Part shown: positions 40,676-49,222 of the stretch, in pieces
How the letters are laid out: each line of letters opens with the position of its first letter
Numbering within the stretch: position 1 is the first letter of the stretch
Assembly (NCBI RefSeq): GCF_008642375.1
Contig: NZ_CP029194.1
Span: forward strand, 310,001-374,000
Origin: Streptomyces venezuelae
Lineage (GTDB): Bacteria; Actinomycetota; Actinomycetes; Streptomycetales; Streptomycetaceae
Reading direction: 5' to 3'
Length of the DNA stretch: 64,000 bases
Notes under the pieces: model-generated
Databases searched by the model: none
What the model saw: the letters and a program-made list of their open reading frames with translations, nothing else
What the model was told of the DNA's origin: nothing
Program-made: the position numbers and the translations under genes

Positions 40676-42357
40676 CAGCGGCTCTCCCGGGCCTCGCGGG
40701 TGCGGGCGATGTCGTTGACGGCGAGCCAGCTGAAGGTCATGGCGGGGCCGATGGTCGCGCCGGGGCCCGGGTAGGTCTCGCCCATGACAGCCGCCGAGAC
40801 GTTCCCGGAGGCGTACAGGCCGTCGATGGGTGTCCCGTCCTCGCGCAGTACGCGGGCCGTCGCGTCGGTGACGAGGCCGCCCTTGGTGCCGATGTCGCCC
40901 GGGTGCACGGGGATCGCGTGGAACGGCCCCTTCTCCAGGGGCGCCAGATTGGGGTTGGGGAGGGTCGGGTCGCCGTAGTAGCGGTCGTAGACGCTGTCGC
41001 CGCGGTGGAAGTCCTCGTCGCGGCCGGCACGGGCGAAGCCGTTGAAGCGCTCCACGGTGGCCCGCAGCCGTTCCGGGGCGACGCCGATGCGCACGGCCAG
41101 TTCCTCGACGGTGGCGGCCTTCTTGACGAAGCCGCTCTCCAGCCACGACTTGGGGAACGGCCGGCCGGGGAGCAGACCCATGAAGAGGTAGCGGGACTTC
41201 GCGGCCGCGTCGAGGATCAGCCAGGACGGGACGGTGCCGGCCCCGGGCCTGTCGTTCGCGTACATGGCGTCGACGAACTCGTGGTACGGGGCTGCCTCGT
41301 TGGCGTAGCGGTTCCCCGCCCCGTCGACGATCACCATGCCGGGGACGCCCCGGTCGGCGACGAGGAAGAACGGCGTGCCGTCGGGGACGACGACCGACGG
41401 CGCGCCCCAGACCTTGTCCATGAGGTCGGTCCCGGCGCCGAGGGCCGTGGCCAGCTCCAGGGCGTCGCCGGTCTGCCCGTCGGCGGCGGCGCTCCACTCG
41501 GTGGAGGTGGGGGCCGGCAGGTGCTTCTCGCGGAGGCGCTGGTCGTGCGAGAAGCCGCCGGAGGCGAGGACCACGCCGCCGGTCGCCCGGACCGTGAGGT
41601 CCCGGCCGTCCCGGGTGACGCGGATCCCGGCGATCCGGCCGTCCTCCTCCACCAGGCCGGTCAGGGGTGCGGACAGCCACAGGTCACCGCCGAGGGCGTC
41701 CAGGGAGTGCCGCATGCGGGCGATCAGCGCCTCGCCGAGGGAGAGCAGTCGCTGCCCGGACAGCAGGGCCTTCACGGCCCGGCCGCCGACCCGGGCGGCG
41801 GTCCGCCGGCCGGCCCAGGTGCGGCCGACCATGTTGAGCAGGCGGAAGTCCTTGGAGGTGATGGTGAGGCCGTACGTGGGCAGTCCCGCCCTGCGCATGG
41901 TGGCACGCTGTTCCGGTCCCAGTTTCCTGAAGTCGAAGATGCGGGGCTCGACGGAGCGGCCCTGCGGGTAGCCGCCGAGCCGTTCCGGGTAGTAGTCGGA
42001 GTAGCCGGGGGTGTAGACGAACCGGACGGCGGTGCGGTCGTGGAACTCCCGCACCATCCGGGGTCCGTAGGTGAGGTAGGCGTCCTTGCGTGCGGCGGGC
42101 ACCCGGTCGCCGACGGTGGCGTCGAGATAGGCACGGGCCTTCTCGGGGGTGTCGCCGAGCCCGGCGGCGTCCAGGTGGAAGTTGTTCGGCACCCAGATGG
42201 CGCCGCCGGACAGGGCGGTCGAGCCGCCGTACACCGCGGTCTTCTCCACCACCAGGACGGTCAGCCCGCGCAGCCGGGCGGTGAGGGCCGCGGCCATCCC
42301 GGCGGAGCCGGAGCCGACCACGACCACGTCGTACGTGTGGTCCCAGGTGTCGTTCAT
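40675..42357 (-). CDS. kstD: 3-Ketosteroid delta1-dehydrogenase (KstD)
   Basis: A 560-residue FAD flavoprotein. The N-terminal motif is 'DVVVVGSGSAGMAAALTARLRGLTVLVVEK', then 'YGGSTALSGGAIWVPNN'. KstD family motifs include 'VYTPGYSDYYPERLGGYPQGRSVEPRIFD' (split here) and the C-terminal 'GETYPGPGATIGPAMTFSWLA', which holds the conserved catalytic Tyr-Gly region. It desaturates C1-C2 of 3-keto-4-ene steroids, for example AD to ADD, and with KshAB triggers B-ring opening. It is in the middle of the hsaA-to-esterase operon, 14 nt after the MaoC gene. Confidence 0.92.
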   Translation of the reverse strand: MNDTWDHTYDVVVVGSGSAGMAAALTARLRGLTVLVVEKTAVYGGSTALSGGAIWVPNNFHLDAAGLGDTPEKARAYLDATVGDRVPAARKDAYLTYGPRMVREFHDRTAVRFVYTPGYSDYYPERLGGYPQGRSVEPRIFDFRKLGPEQRATMRRAGLPTYGLTITSKDFRLLNMVGRTWAGRRTAARVGGRAVKALLSGQRLLSLGEALIARMRHSLDALGGDLWLSAPLTGLVEEDGRIAGIRVTRDGRDLTVRATGGVVLASGGFSHDQRLREKHLPAPTSTEWSAAADGQTGDALELATALGAGTDLMDKVWGAPSVVVPDGTPFFLVADRGVPGMVIVDGAGNRYANEAAPYHEFVDAMYANDRPGAGTVPSWLILDAAAKSRYLFMGLLPGRPFPKSWLESGFVKKAATVEELAVRIGVAPERLRATVERFNGFARAGRDEDFHRGDSVYDRYYGDPTLPNPNLAPLEKGPFHAIPVHPGDIGTKGGLVTDATARVLREDGTPIDGLYASGNVSAAVMGETYPGPGATIGPAMTFSWLAVNDIARTREARESR

Positions 42358-42371
42358 CGGGTTCTCCCTCG

Positions 42372-43241
42372 TCAGCGGGGGGTGATAAGGGCGTCGGTGA
42401 GGACCGGCGCGTCGTCGCGTTCCGCGGCGGTGGCGGTCAGCCGGTAGCCGCCGGCGGTGTCCCAGACGCGCAGCCGCAGGGTCTCCCCCGGGTGGAACAC
42501 GCCCGCGAAGCGGGTGCGGCAGCCGGCCACGGCGCTCGTGTCGGCGTCGAGCAGGTGGTCGGTGACGGCCTTGACCGCGATCCCGAAGGAGCAGAGGCCG
42601 TGCAGGATCGGACGGTCGTAGCCCGCGCGGCGGGCGGTGGCGGGGTCGGCGTGGAGCGGGTTCCAGTCCCCGGTGAGCCGGTAGAGCAGGGCCTGCTGAC
42701 GGAGCGTCGGGACCTCCACGAGCAGGTCGGGTGCCCGGCCCGGGGCGGGGAGGCGGTCGGCGGGCCCGCGGCCGCCGCCGAAGCCGCCCTCGCCGTGGAC
42801 GAAGATCTGGTTGCGCTGGGTGAGGAGGGGGACGCCGTCCTCGCCGAGGAGCGTGGACTCCTGGACGACGACGGCGGCCCGGCCCTTGTCGTACACGTCC
42901 GTCACTTGTGTGACGGCGGTCCCTCGGGCGGCGGCGGGCAGCGGGCGGTGCACGGTGATCTCCTGGCCGCCGTGCAGGACGCGCGCCAGGTCGATGTCGA
43001 CGCCGGGCAGGTCGAAGACCTGGAATCCGACGCCTCCCGTGCCGCCCGCGACCACGCCGAACGTGGGCAGGACCTGGAGCCCTCGCTCGTGTCCCTCGAA
43101 GACGTAGCGCAGCTCGCGCGCGTCGGTCTCGGGGACGCCCGCGCCGAGCGCCAGGTGGTAGAGGCGCACGTCGCGCGCGTCCCAGACGACGTCGGTGCTC
43201 ACGGGCGGGGCGGAGGTCGCCTTGTCCACGTCGATGGGCAT
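42372..43241 (-). CDS. Double-hotdog MaoC-type enoyl-CoA hydratase (Hsd4B/ChsH3-like)
   Basis: A 289-residue (R)-specific hydratase with two hotdog halves. The catalytic hydratase motif lies in the second half: 'GDWNPLHADPATARRAGYDRPILHGLCSFGIAVKAV' (Asp-His). Members hydrate trans-2-enoyl-CoA in fatty-acid and sterol side-chain beta-oxidation; M. tuberculosis ChsH3 (Rv3538) has this architecture. Its presence in a ring-degradation operon suggests action on a steroid acyl-CoA, but no other side-chain beta-oxidation gene is in the window. The start is one base from the hsaB stop. Confidence 0.85.
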   Translation of the reverse strand: MPIDVDKATSAPPVSTDVVWDARDVRLYHLALGAGVPETDARELRYVFEGHERGLQVLPTFGVVAGGTGGVGFQVFDLPGVDIDLARVLHGGQEITVHRPLPAAARGTAVTQVTDVYDKGRAAVVVQESTLLGEDGVPLLTQRNQIFVHGEGGFGGGRGPADRLPAPGRAPDLLVEVPTLRQQALLYRLTGDWNPLHADPATARRAGYDRPILHGLCSFGIAVKAVTDHLLDADTSAVAGCRTRFAGVFHPGETLRLRVWDTAGGYRLTATAAERDDAPVLTDALITPR

Positions 43242-43242
43242 C

Positions 43243-43725
43243 TCAGAACGCCCCGACGGCGTAGCGGCTGCGGAAGAACAGCAGCGGCCGGCCGTCCTCG
43301 CGGGCGTCGAGCGCGACCACCTGGGCGGTGACCAGGGAATGGTCGCCGGCCTCGTGGACGGAGTGCAGCTCGCACTCGACGAAGGCGAGGGCTCCGTCGA
43401 TCCGCACGGTCCCGTGCTCGCCGACGCTCCAGGGGATGCCGGTGAACTTGTCGGGGCCGCTGCGGCCGAGAGCCGCGCAGGTGTCCCGTTGCTCCTCGGC
43501 GAGGATGTTGACGCAGAAGCGGCCCGCCCGCTCGATCCTCGGCCAGCTGCTCGACGACCTGCCGACGGCGAGCATGACCAGCGGAGGGTCGAGGGAGAGC
43601 GACGCGAAGGACTGGCAGGCGAAGCCGACGGGTTCACCCGCGTCGAGCGAGGCCACGACGGTGATGCCGCTGGCGAAGCGGCCGAGGACGTCGCGGAAGT
43701 CGGCGGGGTCGATCAGCCGTTCCAC
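43243..43725 (-). CDS. hsaB: Flavin reductase HsaB
   Basis: A 160-residue flavin-reductase-like protein: 'FRDVLGRFASGITVVASLDAGEPVGFACQSFASLSLDPPLVMLAVGRSSSSWPRI' is the canonical FMN-binding region. HsaB supplies reduced flavin to the HsaA monooxygenase that hydroxylates 3-HSA to 3,4-DHSA. The GTG start overlaps the end of hsaC by 13 nt. Position between hsaC and maoC in the kstD operon strongly supports the name. Confidence 0.9.
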   Translation of the reverse strand: MERLIDPADFRDVLGRFASGITVVASLDAGEPVGFACQSFASLSLDPPLVMLAVGRSSSSWPRIERAGRFCVNILAEEQRDTCAALGRSGPDKFTGIPWSVGEHGTVRIDGALAFVECELHSVHEAGDHSLVTAQVVALDAREDGRPLLFFRSRYAVGAF

Positions 43726-44606
43726 TGGTGGCCCCAGAAGCTGTCGGCGGTGATCTCCTTCGCGACCCAGGTGGCGGGGTCGACGATCAGGCCGTCCCAG
43801 CCGTACTCGACCTGGAAGCCGCCGGGTGCCTGGGCGTAGAACGACACCATGCGGTCGTTGGTGTGGCGGCCGAGGCTGGAGGCGATGGGGATGCCCGCGG
43901 CCTTGGTGCGGTCCAGGCCGCGGCCCACGTCGTCGAGGGTCTCCAGCTCCACCATGAAGTGCACGATGCCCGGAGGCAGGGCGCCGGGGTAGAGGCCCAG
44001 GCTGTGGTGGCGGCTGTTGGGGCTCATGAAGTGCATCCAGTGGAAGTCCCGCTGCTCCGCGGCCGTCGGGACGGCCTGCGGCGGGAGCTTCATGGAGTCG
44101 CGGAGCTGGAAGCCGAGGAGGTTCTCGTAGAAGTCGAGCGCGGCCTGGATGTCCGGGACCGGGAGCACGACATGGCCGAGGCCGAGGTCACCGGTGACGA
44201 AGCGGTTGCCGTACGGGGTGACGAGCGGGGTGTGGTCCTGTGCCTGGCCCCAGGAGATCTCCAGCGGGTTTCCGCAGGGGTCCGTCAGGCGGATGAGGCC
44301 CTGGACGCGGCGCTCCGTGAGCTCGGCCTCGTCCGCGACCTTGACGGCGACGCCCGCCGCCTCCAGCTCGGCGGCGGCCGTGGCGAGCGCGGCGTCGTTG
44401 GCCACCTCCCAGCCGGCCGCGAGCAGCCGGTCGCTCTCGCCCGCCTGGACGGCGATGCGGTACGCGCGGTCGTCGACGCGCAGGAGGAGAGTGTCGTCGG
44501 TGGTGCCGGGTGCCTGTGCCATGCCGAGGACGTCGAGCGCGTAGCGGCGCCACGCGTCGAGGTCGGTGGTCTCCAGGCGCAGGTATCCGAGAGCACGGAT
44601 GTCCAT
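43713..44606 (-). CDS. hsaC: Extradiol dioxygenase HsaC
   Basis: A 297-residue two-domain extradiol ring-cleavage dioxygenase. The Fe(II) ligands of the 2-His-1-carboxylate triad are readable as His145 ('LGLGHVVLPV'), His216 ('IVHFMVE') and Glu267 ('FQVEYGW'), essentially the positions known for M. tuberculosis HsaC. It opens the catecholic A ring of 3,4-DHSA to 4,9-DSHA. It lies between hsaD and hsaB in one operon. Confidence 0.95.
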   Translation of the reverse strand: MDIRALGYLRLETTDLDAWRRYALDVLGMAQAPGTTDDTLLLRVDDRAYRIAVQAGESDRLLAAGWEVANDAALATAAAELEAAGVAVKVADEAELTERRVQGLIRLTDPCGNPLEISWGQAQDHTPLVTPYGNRFVTGDLGLGHVVLPVPDIQAALDFYENLLGFQLRDSMKLPPQAVPTAAEQRDFHWMHFMSPNSRHHSLGLYPGALPPGIVHFMVELETLDDVGRGLDRTKAAGIPIASSLGRHTNDRMVSFYAQAPGGFQVEYGWDGLIVDPATWVAKEITADSFWGHQWNG

Positions 44607-44639
44607 GGTGGTGCACCCTTCCGTCAGGTGGGTCAGTGG

Positions 44640-45524
44640 TCAGTGGTGTCGGTGGGAGAAGAAGTCGAGCGCGAGCCGGTTGAACTCGTCGGCCCGCTCG
44701 ACCTGGGCCCAGTGGCCGCAGTGCGGGAAGACGTGCAGGCGGGCGTCGGGGATGGTCTTGAGGGCGACGAGCGCCCCGTCGAGGGGGTTGACGCGGTCCT
44801 CGCGGCCCCAGGTGAGGAGCACCGGCTGGGTGATGCGGTGGGCCTCGCGCCAGAGCATCACGTCCTCCGCCCGGGCGGGGTCGGCGAACGAGGCCGCCAT
44901 CCGGGCGTTGCCCAGCCGGGTGTCGGGGTCGTTCGCCGAGGCCCAGCGCTCCTCGACGAGTTCGTCGGTGACGATCGACGGGTCGTACGCCATCACGCCC
45001 AGGAACGCGCGGAGTTGGTCCTTTGTCGGCTCCGGGGAGGCACTGAACTCGAAGAGGCGCTTGATGCCCTCGGTCGGGTCCGGCGCGAAGAGGTTGACGG
45101 ACACACCGCCGGGGCCCATCAGGAGGAGCTTGGCGACCTTGTCGGGGTGGTTCAGGGCCATGCGGACGGCGGTGCCGCCGCCGAGGGAGTTCCCGACGAA
45201 GTGCGCCCGCTCGATGCCCAGTTCGTCCATCAGCGCGGCCACGGCGTCCGCGCTGTAACTGAAGTAGTCCTTGTCCAGCTCCGGCTTGTCCGAGCGGCCG
45301 TAGCAGGGCTGATCGACGAGGAGCGTACGGAAGTGCTCGGCGAAGACCGGGAGGTTGCGGCCGAAGTTGCTCCAGCCGGAGGCGCCGGGGCCGCCGCCGT
45401 GCAGCATGATCACGACGGGTGCCGGGTGCCCTTCGGCGGGGCCGGCCTCGTGGTAGTGGAGGGTGAGCCCCGCCGCCTTGGCGGTGCGGGACGTCGACGC
45501 GTGGGTGAGCTCTGCCTCTGCCAT
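44640..45524 (-). CDS. hsaD: C-C bond hydrolase HsaD
   Basis: A 294-residue meta-cleavage-product hydrolase. The triad is readable as Ser113 ('FVGNSLGGGTA'), Asp243 ('REDRVNP') and His271 ('CGHWAQVE'), with the oxyanion 'MLHGGGPGASGWSNF'. HsaD cleaves 4,9-DSHA to HIP and 2-hydroxyhexa-2,4-dienoate. The gene order hsaA-hsaD-hsaC-hsaB is that of other steroid degraders. Confidence 0.95.
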   Translation of the reverse strand: MAEAELTHASTSRTAKAAGLTLHYHEAGPAEGHPAPVVIMLHGGGPGASGWSNFGRNLPVFAEHFRTLLVDQPCYGRSDKPELDKDYFSYSADAVAALMDELGIERAHFVGNSLGGGTAVRMALNHPDKVAKLLLMGPGGVSVNLFAPDPTEGIKRLFEFSASPEPTKDQLRAFLGVMAYDPSIVTDELVEERWASANDPDTRLGNARMAASFADPARAEDVMLWREAHRITQPVLLTWGREDRVNPLDGALVALKTIPDARLHVFPHCGHWAQVERADEFNRLALDFFSHRHH

Positions 45525-45536
45525 CTGCGGCGCCTC

Positions 45537-46703
45537 TCAGGCCATGGTGTCGTGGATGTCGATGCCGAGCGCGCACTGCCCGTACATGACGAGGGCCCGC
45601 TCGGGGTCGTTGGCGGCGTGGCCGCGGCCGGTGTGGGCGTCGCGCCAGGCGCGCTGGACCGGGCCGGGGCCGGTCCGCATGGCGTTGCCGCCGGCGTTCT
45701 CCATGAGGAGGTCGATCGCCGCGACGCAGCGCTCGGTGGCGAGCACCTGGTCCCGGCGGGTGCGGGTGCGGAGCTCCATCGGGAGCTCCTCGTCGCGCTG
45801 CGCGAGCGCGTACATCTCGCCGATGTTCCGGGTCATCTGGAGCCAGCTCGCGTCGATGTCACTGGCGGCGCGGGCGATGCGGACCTGTGCGAAGGGGTCC
45901 TCGGCGACCTTCTGGCCGTAGGAGACCCGGAACCGCTGCCGGGTGGCCTCGGTGTAGGAGTCGTACGCGCCCTCGGCGATCCCGATGATCGGGGTCGAGA
46001 TCGTGGCGGTGAAGACCCCGGCGTACGGCAGCCGGTACAGCGGTTCCGGGTTGATCTCGTGGCCGGGGACCTTCAGGGCGGTGACGGGTCCGAAGCTCAG
46101 GGCGCGGTGGTAGGGGACGAAGACGTCTTCGACGACGACGTCGTTGCTGCCGCTGCCGCGCAGCCCGACGGTGTCCCAGACGTCGTCCACGCGGTAGTCG
46201 GAGCGGGGGATCAGGAAGGTGCGCATGTCCACCGGGTTGCCCTCGGCGTCGGGGACGAGGCAGCCGAGCAGGGCCCACTGGACGTGGTCGCAGCCGGAGG
46301 AGAAGTGCCAGCGGCCGGAGAGCCGGAAGCCGCCGTCGACGGCGGTCGCCTTGCCGGTGGGGGCGTACGAGGAGGCGATACGGGCCTTCGGGTCCTCGCC
46401 CCACACCTCCTGCTGGGCGCGCAGGTCGAACAGGGCGACGTGCCAGGGGTGGACGCCGACCACGGAGGCGACCCAGCCGGTCGAGCCGCACGCCTTGGCG
46501 ATCTCCTTGACCGCCGTGTAGAAGACCAGCGGGTCCGCCGCCCGGCCTTCGAAGGCCCGGGGCTGGAGCAGCTGGAAGAAGCCGGTGTCCTCGATCTCCT
46601 TGATGGACGCGTCGGGTACGCGGCGCAGGGCCTCGGCCTCGGCCGCGCGCTCGCGCAGACCGGGGGCGAGATCGCGGATCGCTTCCAGGACGTCGTCGGC
46701 CAT
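45537..46703 (-). CDS. hsaA: 3-HSA monooxygenase oxygenase component HsaA
   Basis: A 388-residue acyl-CoA-dehydrogenase-fold flavin monooxygenase of group D: 'ACGSTGWVASVVGVHPWHVALFD', 'GGFRLSGRWHFSSGCDHVQWALLG' and 'VGLRGSGSNDVVVEDVFVPYHR'. With HsaB it hydroxylates 3-HSA at C4. It is the first gene of the operon, 13 nt before hsaD. Upstream lie the 17-bp motif copy B and a TACGGT -10-like box. A close paralogue sits directly upstream at 46886-48055. Confidence 0.93.
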   Translation of the reverse strand: MADDVLEAIRDLAPGLRERAAEAEALRRVPDASIKEIEDTGFFQLLQPRAFEGRAADPLVFYTAVKEIAKACGSTGWVASVVGVHPWHVALFDLRAQQEVWGEDPKARIASSYAPTGKATAVDGGFRLSGRWHFSSGCDHVQWALLGCLVPDAEGNPVDMRTFLIPRSDYRVDDVWDTVGLRGSGSNDVVVEDVFVPYHRALSFGPVTALKVPGHEINPEPLYRLPYAGVFTATISTPIIGIAEGAYDSYTEATRQRFRVSYGQKVAEDPFAQVRIARAASDIDASWLQMTRNIGEMYALAQRDEELPMELRTRTRRDQVLATERCVAAIDLLMENAGGNAMRTGPGPVQRAWRDAHTGRGHAANDPERALVMYGQCALGIDIHDTMA

Positions 46704-46747
46704 GGGTCATCCCCTTTCGGGTCGTGGTGGGGGAAGTGCCAGGACCG

Positions 46748-46796
46748 TACGACGCGGTGTCGCGCGGCGAAATGCGCTGCTCCCACTGAGCGGGAA
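46748..46796 (-). promoter_or_regulatory. hsaA promoter with 17-bp steroid-operon motif, copy B
   Basis: On the plus strand CTCCCACTGAGCGGGAA occupies 46780-46796, differing from copies A and C at three of 17 positions. On the minus strand a TACGGT hexamer starts 31 nt downstream of the motif. The motif's proximal edge is 77 nt from the hsaA start codon, exactly as copy C is from hsaE. Confidence 0.7.
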
Positions 46797-46885
46797 GGAG
46801 CACCGGGCCGCGACGCGGCGGGGAGTTCGTATACGGGTGGAGGAGTGACCGGGGAGGCCTGAGGGGCCTCGGGGACCCGGGGCCG

Positions 46886-48055
46886 TCAGAGCATCGGGTC
46901 GTGGACCGTGATGCCCAGGGCGTCCTGGCCGAAGAGGAGCAGGGCCCGCTCCACGTCGTTGGCCGCCTGGCCCCGGCCGGTGTGCAGGTCCCGCCAGGCG
47001 CGCTGGAGGACGTCGGAGCCGCCGCGCATGGGGCTGCCGCCGGCGTTCTCCATGAGCAGGTCGACGGCCGCGATCGCGCGTTCCGTGGCGAGCACCTGGT
47101 CGCGGCGGGCCCGTGCGCGCAGGGACGTCGACAGCTCCTTTCCGGCGCGGGCGACCGCGTACAACTCGGCCGTGTTGCGGCTCAACTGGAGCAGGCTCGC
47201 GTCGATGTCGCCGGCCGCGCGGGCCACCCGTACCTGCGCGAAGGGGTCCTCGGCGATCCGCCGCCCGTAGGAGGAGCCGAGGCGCTCGCGGGCGGCCGTG
47301 ACGTACTCCTCGTAGGCGCCCTCGGCGATGCCGACCATCGCGGTCGAGATCGCGGTGGTGAAGACGGCGGCGTACGGCAGCCGGTACAGAGGCTCGGGGT
47401 TGGCCTCGTGTCCGGGGCAGCGCAGTGCGGTCACCGGGCCGAAGCCGAGGGTCCGGTGGTCGGGGACGAAGGCGTCCTCGACGACGAGGTCGTTGCTGCC
47501 GCTGCCGCGCAGGCCGACCGCTTCCCAGACGTCGTCGACGCGGTAGTCGGAGCGGGGGACCAGGAAGGTGCGCATGTCGACGGGGCGTCCCTCGCCGTCG
47601 GTGACGAGCCCGCCGAGGAGGGCCCAACGGGCGTGGTCGCAGCCCGCCGAGAGGTGCCAGCGCCCGGACAGCCGGAAGCCGCCGTCGACCGTGGTGACCG
47701 CCCCGGTGGGGGCGTGGGAGGAGCAGATGCGGGCGGTGTGGTCCGTGCCCCACACGTCCTCCTGGGCGCGGGGGTCGAAGAGGGCCAGGTGCCAGGGGTG
47801 GACGCCCAGGACGGCCGCGGCCCAGCCCGTCGAGCCGCAGGCCCTGCCGATCTCCCGGAGCGCCGCGTAGAAGACGTCCGGGCCGGCGGCGAGTCCGCCG
47901 TACGCCGTGGGCCGCAGGAGCCGGAAGAAGCCGGCCTCTTCGAGCTCTTCGACGCTGGCCCCGGGCACGCGGCGCAACGCCTCGGCCTCGGCCGCGCGCT
48001 CGCGCAGGGCCGGGGTGAGGGCGCGGACCGCCGCGAGAACGTCGTCTTCGCGCAT
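46886..48055 (-). CDS. HsaA paralogue (group D flavin monooxygenase)
   Basis: A 389-residue protein closely similar to HsaA along its whole length, from 'ACGSTGWAAAVLGVHPWHLALFD' and 'GGFRLSGRWHLSAGCDHARWALLG' to the C-terminus, so it arose by tandem duplication or came with the cluster. There is no second reductase nearby, so HsaB probably serves both. It has its own promoter region, divergent from the IclR gene, and lacks the 17-bp motif. It may act on a differently substituted phenolic steroid or be redundant. Confidence 0.88.
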   Translation of the reverse strand: MREDDVLAAVRALTPALRERAAEAEALRRVPGASVEELEEAGFFRLLRPTAYGGLAAGPDVFYAALREIGRACGSTGWAAAVLGVHPWHLALFDPRAQEDVWGTDHTARICSSHAPTGAVTTVDGGFRLSGRWHLSAGCDHARWALLGGLVTDGEGRPVDMRTFLVPRSDYRVDDVWEAVGLRGSGSNDLVVEDAFVPDHRTLGFGPVTALRCPGHEANPEPLYRLPYAAVFTTAISTAMVGIAEGAYEEYVTAARERLGSSYGRRIAEDPFAQVRVARAAGDIDASLLQLSRNTAELYAVARAGKELSTSLRARARRDQVLATERAIAAVDLLMENAGGSPMRGGSDVLQRAWRDLHTGRGQAANDVERALLLFGQDALGITVHDPML

Positions 48056-48156
48056 GCGCGTCCCTCTCGGATCCTGATCCCGGCGTCCGGGCCCGTCGTG
48101 CTTCGGTGTGCTTCGGTGCGCTGAGGTGTGCTGACGCCAGGGAAACTACGCGTTAC

Positions 48157-48173
48157 TGTTCCGAAACGAAACA
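48157..48173. promoter_or_regulatory. IclR-like palindrome TGTTCCGAAACGAAACA
   Basis: A 17-bp imperfect palindrome (six of eight pairs) lies about midway between the divergent hsaA-like gene and the IclR gene, 102 and 99 nt from the two starts. It resembles IclR-family sites in size and its TGTT/AACA ends. Probable autoregulatory and divergent operator. Confidence 0.5.
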
Positions 48174-48271
48174 CCCTCTTCACAGTCACCGGAATCCTCT
48201 GGCAATCTCCACGCAATACCGGAGATTACGGACGTGGTCGGGCTTGCCTGCCGTCCGTGTGGGAGGTGCCG

Positions 48272-49144
48272 ATGACGACGCCAGCTGTCGAGGCCGGATG
48301 TCCGCCCCTGTCCCTGCTGGAGAAGGCGGCGAAGGTGCTGAGCGCCTTCCAGAGCGCGGGGCCCCGACTCACCCTGACCGAGGTCGTGCAGCGTTCCGGC
48401 ATCAGCCGGTCCTCCGCGCACCGCATCCTCGACCAACTGGTGCAGCTGCGCTGGCTGGAGCGCGAGGGCCGGGACTACCGGCTCGGCATGGGCATGCTGG
48501 AGCTCGGTGCCATGGCCTCGCACCACAATCGGCTGCGCCGGGCCGCGCTGCCCCATCTGCACGCGCTGCACGAGGCCACGGGCCACCTGGTCCACCTCAC
48601 CGTGCTCGACGGCACCGAGGTGGTCTACCTGGAGCGGATCGGCGGCTCGGACGACTCCGGCGTGCCCTCGCGGACGGGAGGGCGTCAGCCGGCGTACTGC
48701 ACGGCCTCGGGCAAGGCGATCCTGGCCTTCAGCGACCCCTCGGTGACGGAGCAGGTGATCCGGCACGGCCTGCGGCCGCGGACGCCTCGTACGATCACCC
48801 GGCCCGAGTCCTTCCGGGGCGAGCTGGCGATGGCGCGGGAGCGCGGCGTGGCGTTCGACCACGAGGAGGGGTTCCGGGGGGTCTTCTGCGTGGCGGCGCC
48901 GCTGCGTGGCGCGGGCCGGGCCGTCGCCGCGATCTCGGTGTCCGGCAACGGCGTCCACCGCGAGCTGGAGCGGATCGCGCCCGCCGTGCGCGGCTGCGCG
49001 CGGTCCGTCTGGCAGGCGATGTTCGGTCCCGGCCGGCTCTCCGAGAAGCAGGCGCGGCCGTCCGGGGCGGTGGCCGAGCCCACGTACGCGCAGCCGTCGA
49101 TGGACAACATGATGACCTGGCTGCGCTTCAGCGAGTGGATGTAG
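48272..49144 (+). CDS. IclR-family regulator of the steroid cluster
   Basis: A 290-residue IclR protein. The winged helix is 'LLEKAAKVLSAFQSAGPRLTLTEVVQRSGISRSSAHRILDQLVQLRWLER', followed by the effector domain with 'GRQPAYCTASGKAILAF' and 'GVAFDHEEGFRGVFCVAAPL'. IclR proteins often activate aromatic-catabolic operons from sites upstream of -35. It is the only regulator inside the hsa/ksh region, so it is the prime candidate to bind the 17-bp motif or the TGTT palindrome. ATG 48272 has GGGAGG at 5-nt spacing. Confidence 0.9.
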   Translation: MTTPAVEAGCPPLSLLEKAAKVLSAFQSAGPRLTLTEVVQRSGISRSSAHRILDQLVQLRWLEREGRDYRLGMGMLELGAMASHHNRLRRAALPHLHALHEATGHLVHLTVLDGTEVVYLERIGGSDDSGVPSRTGGRQPAYCTASGKAILAFSDPSVTEQVIRHGLRPRTPRTITRPESFRGELAMARERGVAFDHEEGFRGVFCVAAPLRGAGRAVAAISVSGNGVHRELERIAPAVRGCARSVWQAMFGPGRLSEKQARPSGAVAEPTYAQPSMDNMMTWLRFSEWM

Positions 49145-49173
49145 GGATGCAGGGGCTGTGAAGGGCGGGACGA

Positions 49174-49217
49174 CTGCGTCCCCGGCCGGCACCGAGGGGT
49201 GTCCGCCGGGGACGCAG
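49174..49217. terminator. Bidirectional terminator after the IclR gene
   Basis: CTGCGTCCCCGGC and GCCGGGGACGCAG (13-bp perfect arms, 18-nt loop) lie between the convergent IclR gene and the kshA operon end. Confidence 0.85.
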
Positions 49218-49222
49218 CGGGT

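Noticed and set aside
43728..46862. A 1044-codon plus-strand frame opposite hsaC, hsaD and hsaA
   Set aside because: It is antisense to four strongly supported genes, has low-complexity Val/Gly/Arg/Asp composition and no domain; it is a GC-rich shadow frame.
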